In this document: one piece after another, positions 41,816-49,535 of the stretch
Layout of the letters: the number at the start of each line of letters is the position of its first letter
How positions within the stretch are numbered: position 1 is the stretch's first letter
Source: Novosphingobium nitrogenifigens DSM 19370
GTDB taxonomy: Bacteria > Pseudomonadota > Alphaproteobacteria > Sphingomonadales > Sphingomonadaceae
Direction of reading: 5' to 3'
Length of the DNA: 64,000 nt
Assembly (NCBI RefSeq): GCF_000192575.1
Contig: NZ_GL876933.1
Span: 336,400 to 400,399 of the forward strand
Position numbers and translations under genes: made by a program
Notes under the pieces: model-generated
The model's input: the letters and a program-made list of their open reading frames with translations, nothing else
Databases searched by the model: none
Told to the model about the DNA's origin: nothing

Positions 41816-42562
41816 ATGAAGGCGCTGGTCACGGTAAAGCGAGTGATCGACTACAACGTGAAGCCGCGAGTGAAGGCGGACGGCACGGGAGTTGATCTTG
41901 CGAACGTCAAGATGAGCATGAACCCGTTTGACGAGATCGCGGTTGAAGAAGCTATCCGCCTGAAGGAAAAGGGCGTTGTTTCGGAAGTCGTGGTTGTGTC
42001 TGTGGGGCCTGCGAAGGCGCAGGAAACGCTGCGCACGGCGCTGGCGATGGGTGCGGACCGAGCGATCCTGGTATCGACGGACGACGAGGTTGAGCCTTTG
42101 GGCGTTGCCAAGATCGTGAAGGCGATTGCGGCGGAGGAAGCGCCGGGTCTGATCATCACGGGCAAGCAGGCGATCGACGACGACGCGAACCAGACGGGGC
42201 AGATGATTGCCGCGCTGCTGGGGCGTCCGCAGGGGACCTTTGCGAACGAAATCAGCGTCGAAGGCGATTCGCTGGTAGTGAAGCGCGAGATCGACGGCGG
42301 TCTTGAAACGGTGAAGCTGGCGCTGCCTGCGGTGGTGACGACCGACCTTCGCCTGAACGAGCCGCGTTATGCGAGCCTGCCCAACATCATGAAGGCCAAG
42401 TCGAAGCCTTTGGCGACGAAGAGCCCGGCCGATTACGGGGTCGATGTGGCACCGCGTCTCAAGACGCTCAAGGTCGGTGAGCCGCCGGTTCGCCAGGCCG
42501 GGATCAAGGTCGCGGACGTCGACGCGCTGGTGGGCAAGCTCAAGGAACTGGGAGTAGCGTGA
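41816..42562 (+). CDS. etfB: Electron transfer flavoprotein, beta subunit
   Basis: 248-aa AMP-binding subunit of ETF, which carries electrons from acyl-CoA dehydrogenases to ETF-quinone oxidoreductase. It has [13 protein letters not shown] at the N-terminus, the ETF-beta signature around [12 protein letters not shown], and the [16 protein letters not shown] loop. The first half uses GCG for Ala far more than GCC, unlike its neighbours. The stop overlaps the etfA ATG (TGATG). Confidence 0.97.
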   Translation: MKALVTVKRVIDYNVKPRVKADGTGVDLANVKMSMNPFDEIAVEEAIRLKEKGVVSEVVVVSVGPAKAQETLRTALAMGADRAILVSTDDEVEPLGVAKIVKAIAAEEAPGLIITGKQAIDDDANQTGQMIAALLGRPQGTFANEISVEGDSLVVKREIDGGLETVKLALPAVVTTDLRLNEPRYASLPNIMKAKSKPLATKSPADYGVDVAPRLKTLKVGEPPVRQAGIKVADVDALVGKLKELGVA

Positions 42563-43494
42563 TGACCAAGGTTCTCGTTTGGGTCGAACATGACGGCGCC
42601 GTGGTCAAGGACGCGACGCTTTCGGCGGTGACGGCGGCCGCGCAACTGGGCGAAGTGGTGGCGCTGGTGGCCGGTTCGGGCGTCGACGGCGTTGCGGCGG
42701 CGGCGGCACAGATCGAAGGCGTGGCCAAGGTGGCGAAGGCCGACGATGCGGCTTATGCCCATGCCCTGGCCGAAAACGTCGCGCCGCTGGTGGTCGCGCT
42801 GATGGCCGATTACGACGCGTTCGTGGCGCCCGCGACGACGACGGGCAAGAACATCGCACCGCGCGTTGCCGCGCTGCTCGACGTGATGCAGGTGTCGGAC
42901 ATCCTGTCGGTCGAAGGCCCCAAGACGTTCACGCGCCCGATCTATGCGGGCAACGCGATCGCGACGGTCGAGGCGACCGATGCCAAGCTGGTGGTGACGG
43001 TGCGCGGCACGGCCTTTGCCAAGGCCAATGCGACCGGCGGCAGCGCTGCGGTCGAAGCGGTTGCGGGGCCGGGCGAAGCGGGTCTTTCGACGTATGTCGG
43101 TTCGGAAATCGCCAAGTCGGAACGTCCGGAACTGACCAGCGCGAAGATCATCGTTTCGGGTGGTCGCGCGCTCAAGGACGCGCCGACCTTTGCCGCGACG
43201 ATCACGCCTCTTGCCGACAAGCTGGGCGCGGCGATCGGCGCGAGCCGCGCGGCGGTCGATGCCGGTTACGTTCCCAACGACTATCAGGTCGGGCAGACGG
43301 GCAAGATCGTGGCTCCCGAAGTCTATGTCGCGGTCGGCATTTCGGGCGCGATCCAGCACCTTGCAGGGATGAAGGACAGCAAGACCATCATCGCGATCAA
43401 CAAGGACGAAGACGCGCCGATCTTCCAGGTCGCCGACATCGGCCTCGTTGCGGACCTGTTCACCGCAGTTCCCGAGCTGGTTTCCAAGCTCTGA
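42562..43494 (+). CDS. etfA: Electron transfer flavoprotein, alpha subunit
   Basis: 310-aa FAD-binding subunit. The N-terminal half shares the ETF fold; the C-terminal FAD domain has [31 protein letters not shown], and the signature [17 protein letters not shown]. Start ATG 42562 with GGAG at 42551; a GTG one codon earlier is in frame. It accepts electrons from many dehydrogenases encoded elsewhere. Confidence 0.97.
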   Translation: MTKVLVWVEHDGAVVKDATLSAVTAAAQLGEVVALVAGSGVDGVAAAAAQIEGVAKVAKADDAAYAHALAENVAPLVVALMADYDAFVAPATTTGKNIAPRVAALLDVMQVSDILSVEGPKTFTRPIYAGNAIATVEATDAKLVVTVRGTAFAKANATGGSAAVEAVAGPGEAGLSTYVGSEIAKSERPELTSAKIIVSGGRALKDAPTFAATITPLADKLGAAIGASRAAVDAGYVPNDYQVGQTGKIVAPEVYVAVGISGAIQHLAGMKDSKTIIAINKDEDAPIFQVADIGLVADLFTAVPELVSKL

Positions 43495-43526
43495 GATCGC
43501 GTAGGGCGCGCAGAACCTCCGTTCAC

Positions 43527-43630
43527 GTCGCCACCCCGGACTTGATCCGGGGTCCCGCTTCGACCGCTTGAGCAGGCTTCGAAGTCCGGCCAAGTGGAAG
43601 CGGGACCCCGGGGCGGAGCCCGGGGTGACG
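43527..43630. repeat. Dispersed GC-rich palindromic repeat, inverted pair (copies 2 and 3)
   Basis: Two head-to-head units: CACCCCGGACTTGATCCGGG onwards to CCGCTTC (43532-43561), and GAAGCGGGACCCCGG through to CCCGGGGTGACG (43597-43630). Together they form an approximately 100-bp imperfect palindrome able to fold into a cruciform or long hairpin. The first unit is the reverse complement of the copy at 24486-24518. Confidence 0.82.
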
Positions 43631-43656
43631 GATGTGGAGCGAATGGTTTGCCCATG

Positions 43657-43690
43657 AAAAAGGCCTCGCCGGGAACGGCGGGGCCTTTTT
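43657..43690 (+). terminator. Rho-independent terminator after etfBA
   Basis: AAAAAGGCC-T-CGCC pairs with GGCG-G-GGCCTTTTT, a long stem with a short GGAA-type loop and T5 tail, 163 bp after the etfA stop and beyond the repeat pair. Confidence 0.82.
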
Positions 43691-43706
43691 GCGTTCGGGA
43701 AAAGAA

Positions 43707-43729
43707 GCCCCGTCCGCACAGGACGGGGC
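43707..43729 (-). terminator. Rho-independent terminator of the UrcA gene
   Basis: Perfect 9-bp stem GCCCCGTCC (43707-43715) and GGACGGGGC (43721-43729), loop of 5. Read on the minus strand it is followed by TTCTTTTCCC. It lies 16 bp past the UrcA stop. Confidence 0.85.
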
Positions 43730-43744
43730 CTGAGTGCACCGGGA

Positions 43745-44125
43745 TCAGCGGGGTTGCGTCGCTAGGACCGGAGTCCGGAGTTGGGCGAGAGCGGTCTTGA
43801 CCGCATTCGACCAGCAGGGGCTTTCGCGAGTGCTGCGCTTGATCTCGGCGAGGGAAAAGGCGCTGGCGCCGCACGCTTCCAGAGCCGCCGTTTCGATACG
43901 GTGGCGGATGGCGGCAGCAGCAGCGGGGCTGGTGTCGTGGTTTCGGATATGGACCGGGATCCGGATCGTTTCCATGTCCGCTGCCGGTGCTGCGTGGGCA
44001 GCCGGGCTCCCGATGGCGATTGCGACCACGATGCTGAGGCCCACGACGGCCGGAGCGAGCGCCGCGAAAGTCAACAGACCGGAAAAGTCGAACCGGGCCA
44101 ATGCAGGCCGGAGAAGGCGGAACAT
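43745..44125 (-). CDS. UrcA-family exported protein
   Basis: About 126 aa. A signal sequence (hydrophobic stretch to about residue 45, ending HAAPA) is followed by a short domain with [11 protein letters not shown], a helical [12 protein letters not shown] and a second Cys in [16 protein letters not shown], the two-Cys UrcA pattern of sphingomonads. Function unknown; presumably periplasmic. The ATG at 44125 has GGGAG upstream. It diverges from the MocR regulator, leaving a shared control region. Confidence 0.78.
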   Translation of the reverse strand: MFRLLRPALARFDFSGLLTFAALAPAVVGLSIVVAIAIGSPAAHAAPAADMETIRIPVHIRNHDTSPAAAAAIRHRIETAALEACGASAFSLAEIKRSTRESPCWSNAVKTALAQLRTPVLATQPR

Positions 44126-44239
44126 GGAGTGTCTCCCTTGGTGTTTGCAGGGGGACGTGTGCCGTGAAAGCACTGGTGCAGACAGGCACAGATCAATACA
44201 ATGAGTCCGAACTGTACTGTTTGGATTATCAATACGGTT

Positions 44240-45637
44240 ATGGCTGATATGCTTCCCGGTTCCGGTGGTGAAACCCGCGTCGGACAGATCGTTGCTCTTG
44301 TGCGCGGGCGGATCGAGCGGCGTGTGCTGCTGCCCGGCGCACGTCTGCCGTCGGTCCGGGCCATGGCCGAAACGACCGGCTTTTCAAAATCCACCGTGGT
44401 CGAGGCCTATGATCGTCTCGCGGCCGAAGGAGTGATCCGCGCGCGGCCGGGATCGGGGTTCTTCGTGGCCGCCCCGCTGGCGCCGCTCGCAGTTGCCGAT
44501 GTCGAGCAGGCCCCGCGCCGGGACATCGATCCCGTCTGGATGCTGCGCCGCTCGATCGAGGACCTGCCGGGGGCCATTCGTGCGGGGTCGGGGACTTTGC
44601 CGACCGACTGGTTGGCAGGCGAAGCCATGCGCAAGGCGATGCGGGCTGCTGCGCGAGGGAACACCTTGCCCAGTGCCGATGTCAGTGTGCTCGGCTATGG
44701 TCCGATGCGGGCCTTGCTCAGCCGCCGGATGCTCGAACAGGGGGTGGAAGCGAGCCCGGACCAGATCCTGCTGACCGAAAGCGGGACGCATTCTCTCGAC
44801 CTTGTCTGCCGGTTCCTGTTGCAGCCGGGGGATACGGTCCTGCTCGACGATCCGTGCTTCTTCAATTTCCTCGCGCTGTTGCGGGCCCATCGCGCGCGCG
44901 TGGTGGCCGTGCCGATGACGCCGCAGGGGCCCGACCTTGCCGCCTTTGCCGAAGTCGTCGCGCGCGAGAAACCGCGCCTCTACATCACCAATTCGGCAGT
45001 CCACAATCCGACCGGGGCGACCCTGTCGGCAACGCACGCCCACCGGGTGCTCAAGATCGCCGAAGCGGCCGACATGCTGATCGTCGAAGACGACATCTTC
45101 TGCGATTTCGAACATGTCACGGCGTCCCGCTATGCCGCTTTCGACGGGCTCGACCGGGTGATCCGCATCGGCAGCTTTTCCAAGACTGCGACGAATGCCC
45201 TGCGTTGCGGCCATGTCGCCTTGCGTGCGGACTGGGTGGAATCGCTGGCCGACTTGCGTCTGGTCACGACTTATGTGGGCAATCCGCTTGGCGCGGAATT
45301 GCTGGCGGCGATGGTGACGGACGGGTCCTATCGCCATCACATGGACATGGTGCGCAACCGGCTGGCGCGGGCCATGGCGCGGGTGGTGCGGCGGCTGGGC
45401 GATCTCGGGCTGGAGCCGTGGACGGTTCCTGCTTGCGGCATGTCGCTGTGGGTGCCCTTGCCGGGCGGCCTCGACGCTTCGGTCCTGGCCGGGGAAGCGT
45501 TGGAAGAAGGGATCGTGCTTGCTCCGGGCGCGGTTTTCAGCCCTCGCGGCGGGTGGAACGACCATGTCCGCCTCAATGTCACGCAATGCGACGATCCGCG
45601 TTTCTATGCTTTTCTCGCGCGGATGTGCGCAAGCTGA
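44240..45637 (+). CDS. MocR-type regulator (GntR HTH fused to aminotransferase domain)
   Basis: About 465 aa. An N-terminal winged helix of the GntR family (LPSVRAMAETTGFSKSTVVEAYDRL, about 32-56) is fused to a fold-type I aminotransferase domain with the PLP Lys in RIGSFSKTATNALR and the cofactor segments HNPTGATLS and VEDDIFCDFEH. MocR proteins sense PLP, amino acids or their derivatives. An ATG at 44201 would add 13 residues from an A+T-rich stretch that looks like promoter, so 44240 is preferred, without a strong ribosome site for either. It precedes the peptide-WD40-ligase genes and is their likely regulator. Confidence 0.88.
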   Translation: MADMLPGSGGETRVGQIVALVRGRIERRVLLPGARLPSVRAMAETTGFSKSTVVEAYDRLAAEGVIRARPGSGFFVAAPLAPLAVADVEQAPRRDIDPVWMLRRSIEDLPGAIRAGSGTLPTDWLAGEAMRKAMRAAARGNTLPSADVSVLGYGPMRALLSRRMLEQGVEASPDQILLTESGTHSLDLVCRFLLQPGDTVLLDDPCFFNFLALLRAHRARVVAVPMTPQGPDLAAFAEVVAREKPRLYITNSAVHNPTGATLSATHAHRVLKIAEAADMLIVEDDIFCDFEHVTASRYAAFDGLDRVIRIGSFSKTATNALRCGHVALRADWVESLADLRLVTTYVGNPLGAELLAAMVTDGSYRHHMDMVRNRLARAMARVVRRLGDLGLEPWTVPACGMSLWVPLPGGLDASVLAGEALEEGIVLAPGAVFSPRGGWNDHVRLNVTQCDDPRFYAFLARMCAS

Positions 45638-45648
45638 GCGGCAAGGCG

Positions 45649-45674
45649 TTGCCGGGTGTGATGAAAACCGGCAA
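45649..45674. promoter_or_regulatory. Inverted repeat upstream of the small peptide gene (possible operator)
   Basis: TTGCCGG (45649-45655), 12-bp spacer, CCGGCAA (45668-45674), in an A+T-rich stretch between the MocR stop and the peptide gene. It lacks a T run, so it is more likely an operator or promoter-associated site than a terminator. A second inverted repeat, CGGGAAC (45733-45739) and GTTCCCG (45749-45755), abuts the AAGGAG ribosome site. Confidence 0.5.
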
Positions 45675-45768
45675 GATATTGCCACATAACGATAATTTCA
45701 TGAAAAATGCGCCTTTTGAACCGTTCTTTCAGCGGGAACCGTTTCCGCGTTCCCGAAGGAGAATGATC

Positions 45769-45975
45769 ATGGGTATGCGCGTAGGTGGCGCTGCATCCGG
45801 AGCCGCCATGGCGGCCTGGAAGTCGCAGGTCAGCAATACCGCCGCTTCGTCGGCGACCACGGCCGCCAGCGGCACCGCAGCCAAGGCTGCCCCCGCCCAG
45901 GCTTCAGCCGACCAGCAGGCACAGGCTGCCATGCAGGCGCTGGCGACCGGCAGCACGGTCAACATCATGGCCTGA
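45769..45975 (+). CDS. 68-aa Ala-rich small protein, possible precursor peptide
   Basis: Opens MGMRVGGAASGAAMAAWKSQ, continues as an Ala/Ser/Thr/Gln-rich segment with no Cys and one Trp, and ends GSTVNIMA. The ATG at 45769 lies 7 bp after AAGGAG (45756-45761); an ATG at 45763 would be almost touching it. It is the first gene of a unit followed by WD40, flavin reductase, FGE-like and ATP-grasp genes. The stop codon is embedded in the foot of a 19-bp hairpin. Size, position and composition suggest a substrate peptide (RiPP precursor) or a small scaffold; no known family was recognised, so this is inference. Confidence 0.7.
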   Translation: MGMRVGGAASGAAMAAWKSQVSNTAASSATTAASGTAAKAAPAQASADQQAQAAMQALATGSTVNIMA

Positions 45976-46015
45976 TACCGGAACCCGGTGCGTTTGACGC
46001 ATCGGGTTTCGGTAT
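45975..46015 (+). terminator. Near-perfect 19-bp hairpin at the end of the small peptide gene
   Basis: ATACCG-G-AACCCG-G-TGCGT pairs with ACGCA-T-CGGGTT-T-CGGTAT; the two odd positions are G-T pairs and the loop is TTG. It starts at the last base of the stop codon. No T run follows, so it could be an attenuator, a processing or stabilising 3' structure setting peptide-to-enzyme ratio. Confidence 0.75.
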
Positions 46016-46082
46016 AAGCCCGCGCGGCGCTTGAGCGTGGGCATGTCTTGATGGGTTCCGCTCATCGAGACCCGACGCAACG

Positions 46083-46170
46083 CCTGAACCGGGCTGCTTC
46101 TGCGGAAGTGTGCCGGTTCAGGTCTCCACGCGGGAAAGAAAGGGAGGTTCGGACCCTGTCTTTCCCGCGT
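46083..46170 (+). promoter_or_regulatory. Two further hairpins in the peptide-WD40 spacer
   Basis: First: CCTGAACCGG (46083-46092) with CCGGTTCAGG (46113-46122), perfect 10 bp. Second: ACGCGGGAAAGA (46128-46139) with TCTTTCCCGCGT (46159-46170), perfect 12 bp, enclosing AGGG/CCCT. They lie 40 bp before the WD40 ATG. The 235-bp spacer holds no gene. Confidence 0.72.
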
Positions 46171-46210
46171 CAGCCCTGTCGCCCGTGTCATCCGGGCAAG
46201 GAGCCCTATC

Positions 46211-47938
46211 ATGCATCATGTCGGTCCGATTGCGGGGGCGGCGGCCCATGGCTCGTGGGTGGCGACCGCCGGTTATGACAATCGCCTGATCCTGTGGGAC
46301 GGCGCGACCCGCGTCGCAGTGGCGCGCGCCAATCACGATCATCTCGTCAATGCCTGCGATTTCAGCCACGATGGACGCTGGCTGGTTTCGGCGAGCAGCG
46401 ATTATTCGGCGCGGGTGTGGTCGTTGCCGGATCTGCGGCTTTCGGTCGTACTGGCGGGCCACGGCGATGACGTCGACATGGCGCGGTTTTCGCCCGACGA
46501 CAGCCTGATCGCGACTTGTGCGCTCGATCGGCTCGTCCGGGTCTTCGGTGCGGACGGCACGCTGCATCATGTCATGGCCGGACATACCGGCAATGTGCTC
46601 GCGCTTGCCTGGATCGACGCAGATCGTTTCGTGACGACCAGTGTCGATGGCACCTTGCGGGAATGGCACGCGCGCGAGGGAACCTGCCTGCGCGTGGTGC
46701 CGGTCGGGATGCGCACCGATTGCGTCGCCATTGCCCCGGCCGATACCGTTGCGGGCGGCACCATCATTGCCGGGGACGATCTCGGGCGTATTGCCGTGCT
46801 GCAAGGTGCGGGGGCGCCACCCGTGTTCACCCCCGGCCATCGCGCGGGGATCAAGAAGCTGATGCTGTCGCGCGACGGCACCCGACTGGTGACGCTGGGC
46901 TATGACCGCGCGCTCGGCGTCTGGGATTTCATGGGCGGAACCCCGCGTCTTGTCGCGATGTGCGACGTGCCTGCGCCGATCTGGGCCCGGGCGGCGGCGG
47001 TCCTTTCCGATGGGCGGATCGCGGTCGGTACGTTCGGGGGCACTTATGCCGTGTTCGATCCCGTCAGCGGCGTTTGGGATTGTGAAGGCGTGGAAGCGGG
47101 ACCGGCGATCAATGCCCTGGCCGAACGCGACGGCGCGATTGTCGCGGTGGGGGACGCGGGAACGATCATGACCGACGGCGTCGCCGGGCGCTCGCTCGGC
47201 AGCCTGTGCAATTTCGTCCTGCCGCTGGGGGAACGGATCTTTGCCGGGGGGCATCTGGGCGAGCTTTACGATGCCGACAGCGGGCGCGTGGTCCATCGCC
47301 ATCATGCTCCGCTCAATTGCGGTGTCGCCTTCCGTCGGGGCGGTGTCCCGCATTTCGCGGTCGGCACCTATACCGGCGAAATCCTGGTTTTCTCGCTGGT
47401 CTGCCCGGCCTTGCCGATGCCGCGCTTGGTGGCGACGCTGCCGGTCCACGGCAATGCGATCAAGGCGCTGGCGGTGGGCGGCGGTTCGCTCTTTTCGGTC
47501 TGCGCCAATGGCACCATCGCCTGGCATGCTTGCGAAACGCTGGTCGAGACGCACCGGATCGAGCGGGCACATACGCGCATCGCCAATGCGGCGGTAGCCT
47601 TGGGCGATGGCGGTTTCGCCAGTGTCGGGCGCGACCGGATGCTGCGCCTGTGGTTGCCGGGCGGCGATGTGGCGATCGAAACCCCACATCCCAATTCGGT
47701 CAAGGCACTGGCCGCGAGCCCCTGTGGCCGCTGGCTGATCTCGGGCAGCTATGGCGGGACGGTCGTGGTGTACGATCGCGCGATCATGGCCTTCCTGCCG
47801 ATGCGGCGGATCAGCAAGGCGGGGATTTCCGCACTGATCTGGTCCGGGCGCGACAAGGGCTTCGTCGCCGCGGACTATGAGGGCGTGCTCCATGTCGTCG
47901 CCTTGCCCGGCGCCGTCGCGGAAAGGATGGCGGCGTGA
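46211..47938 (+). CDS. WD40-repeat beta-propeller protein
   Basis: 575 aa with no signal peptide. Repeated blades end in WD-type strands: NRLILWDG, SARVWSLP, VRVFGADG, LREWHARE, LGVWDFMG, LRLWLPGG, with the upstream GH/HD dipeptides (AGHGDDV, AGHTGNV). About 12-14 blades would make two propellers. It is likely a cytoplasmic interaction scaffold. It follows the three hairpins with AAGGAG at about 46199, and overlaps the flavin reductase gene by 4 bp (GTGA). Confidence 0.88.
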   Translation: MHHVGPIAGAAAHGSWVATAGYDNRLILWDGATRVAVARANHDHLVNACDFSHDGRWLVSASSDYSARVWSLPDLRLSVVLAGHGDDVDMARFSPDDSLIATCALDRLVRVFGADGTLHHVMAGHTGNVLALAWIDADRFVTTSVDGTLREWHAREGTCLRVVPVGMRTDCVAIAPADTVAGGTIIAGDDLGRIAVLQGAGAPPVFTPGHRAGIKKLMLSRDGTRLVTLGYDRALGVWDFMGGTPRLVAMCDVPAPIWARAAAVLSDGRIAVGTFGGTYAVFDPVSGVWDCEGVEAGPAINALAERDGAIVAVGDAGTIMTDGVAGRSLGSLCNFVLPLGERIFAGGHLGELYDADSGRVVHRHHAPLNCGVAFRRGGVPHFAVGTYTGEILVFSLVCPALPMPRLVATLPVHGNAIKALAVGGGSLFSVCANGTIAWHACETLVETHRIERAHTRIANAAVALGDGGFASVGRDRMLRLWLPGGDVAIETPHPNSVKALAASPCGRWLISGSYGGTVVVYDRAIMAFLPMRRISKAGISALIWSGRDKGFVAADYEGVLHVVALPGAVAERMAA

Positions 47939-48507
47939 CCCGTATCCTGCTCGTTTGCGGCAGCCAGCGGGCGGGCTCGCTCAATGCCTTGCTGTTGCGC
48001 GGACTGGCCACGGCCTTGCCCGACACTGTGCAGGCCGATTTCCTGCGGGCCGAAGACGTGGATCTGCCGCTTTACCATGGCGATCTCGAAAGCGATCCGG
48101 CCCTGCGGACCCGCTTGCGCCGGGTTCATGCCCGATTTTGCGATGCCGATGCGCTGATCCTTGCCAGTCCCGAATTCAACGGGGCGATGACGCCCTTTCT
48201 CAAGAACCTTATCGATTGGGTCTCGCGCCTGCCCTACCTCGATGGAACGGCGGCCAATGCCTTTGCCGACAAGCCGGTTCTTCTTGCCGGAGCTTCGCCG
48301 GGATGGAGCGGCGGCGCGGTCGGCATTCCCGCTCTGCGTGCGGTGATGGGCTATGTCGGGGGTCTCGTCTTCGGCGAGACAATCACGGTTCCCTATGCCG
48401 ATCGCGCGCTTGCCGCCGACGGCACGCTCGACCCCGCCTTTGCCGGAACCTGGTGGCGCGATTGCGTCGGGCGCTTTGCCGCCCTCGCCGCCACTCTGAA
48501 AGGATGA
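47935..48507 (+). CDS. NADPH-dependent FMN reductase-family protein
   Basis: 190-aa flavodoxin-like oxidoreductase. The FMN phosphate loop is CGSQRAGSLN (near residue 9-18) and the flavin ring contact is SPEFNGAMTPFLKNLIDW. Relatives reduce FMN, quinones or azo/chromate compounds. The GTG start overlaps the WD40 stop (GTGA). In this cassette it could supply reduced flavin or reduce a product intermediate. Confidence 0.9.
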   Translation: MTRILLVCGSQRAGSLNALLLRGLATALPDTVQADFLRAEDVDLPLYHGDLESDPALRTRLRRVHARFCDADALILASPEFNGAMTPFLKNLIDWVSRLPYLDGTAANAFADKPVLLAGASPGWSGGAVGIPALRAVMGYVGGLVFGETITVPYADRALAADGTLDPAFAGTWWRDCVGRFAALAATLKG

Positions 48508-48512
48508 TTGCA

Positions 48513-49535
48513 ATGAATATGCAGCCCTTGCGCTGGCATGTGCCTCACCTTGATCACGGCCTCTGTTCCAGCGGGACGATGACCGACCGTGAACGGTTGA
48601 GCTTGCCCGAGTGTTTTGTCATGACTGACCTGCAACGGCTGGTCATTGCCGCCACGGCGGATTTGCGGCTCGAACCCGTGCCGATGCTGCTGGTCCTGCT
48701 TGCCGATCCCGAAGCGACTTTGCCGATGCGGATTGCGGCGGGGAACCTCCTCGCACTGGCGGGGGATCCGCGTATCGACCCGCTGGCCCCCGACATGATC
48801 GATATTGCAGGCGGCGACGTGGCGATCGGGCTGGCGGTCGAGGAAATCGATACCGTCACGGCCTGGTTCGCGCATCTGGGCATCGACCGCAGCTGGATCG
48901 CCAAGGAAGCGCCGCGCCATGTCCGCCGCCTCGCGCCCTATCGTCTGGCGCGTTATCCGGTGACCAATGCCGAATATCGCCTGTTCCTCGTCGAAACCGG
49001 GCACAGCGACTTGCCGACGAGCTGGGCCTTTCGCCGTTATCCCTCCGAACGGGCCAATCATCCCGTCTATACGGTCTCGCCCGCCTCGGCGCAGGCCTAT
49101 GCCGCGTGGTTGTCGGATCGGGCGGGCCGGGCCTTTCGCCTGCCGAGCGAGGCCGAATGGGAATATGCAGCAGCAGGGCGCGACGGGCTCGAATTTCCCT
49201 GGGGCGATTGTTTCGATCCCGCCCTTGCCAATACGGCCGAATGCGGATTGCTGGACACATCGCCCGTCGGGGCGTTCGTGGGTGGGGAATCGCCTTTCGG
49301 ATTAAGCGACATGGGCGGCAATGTCGAAGAATATGTCGCCGACGATTACGCGGCCTATCCGGGCGGAGAGACCATTGCCGACCACCTGAGCCAGATTCAC
49401 GGGCGCTATCGCGTGGCGCGCGGCGGCGGTTTTTCCCGTTTTGGCGATCTGGCGCGGACACGGCGGCGGCATGGTCACAACCCGAAATCGGCAACTTATG
49501 CCATGGGCTTCCGTCTGGCGGAGACGCCGCGATGA
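48513..49535 (+). CDS. Formylglycine-generating-enzyme-like (SUMF1/EgtB/PvdO superfamily) protein
   Basis: 340 aa. The N-terminal about 120 residues are of unknown fold and include a HEAT-like helical stretch. The rest is an FGE-sulfatase domain: RYPVTNAEYRLFLV, FRLPSEAEWEYAAAG, FPWGD, GLSDMGGNVEEYV, ARGGGF and a terminal MGFRLAE. True aerobic FGEs end GFRC with the copper-binding Cys; Leu replaces it, so a classic sulfatase-maturase role is unlikely. There is no DinB domain as in EgtB. The ATG at 48513 has AAAGGA 9 bp upstream. The stop overlaps the ATP-grasp ATG. Confidence 0.85.
   Translation: MNMQPLRWHVPHLDHGLCSSGTMTDRERLSLPECFVMTDLQRLVIAATADLRLEPVPMLLVLLADPEATLPMRIAAGNLLALAGDPRIDPLAPDMIDIAGGDVAIGLAVEEIDTVTAWFAHLGIDRSWIAKEAPRHVRRLAPYRLARYPVTNAEYRLFLVETGHSDLPTSWAFRRYPSERANHPVYTVSPASAQAYAAWLSDRAGRAFRLPSEAEWEYAAAGRDGLEFPWGDCFDPALANTAECGLLDTSPVGAFVGGESPFGLSDMGGNVEEYVADDYAAYPGGETIADHLSQIHGRYRVARGGGFSRFGDLARTRRRHGHNPKSATYAMGFRLAETPR

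Noticed and set aside
48513..49535. Sulfatase-activating formylglycine enzyme
   Set aside because: The terminal Cys is replaced by Leu and no sulfatase is encoded nearby.
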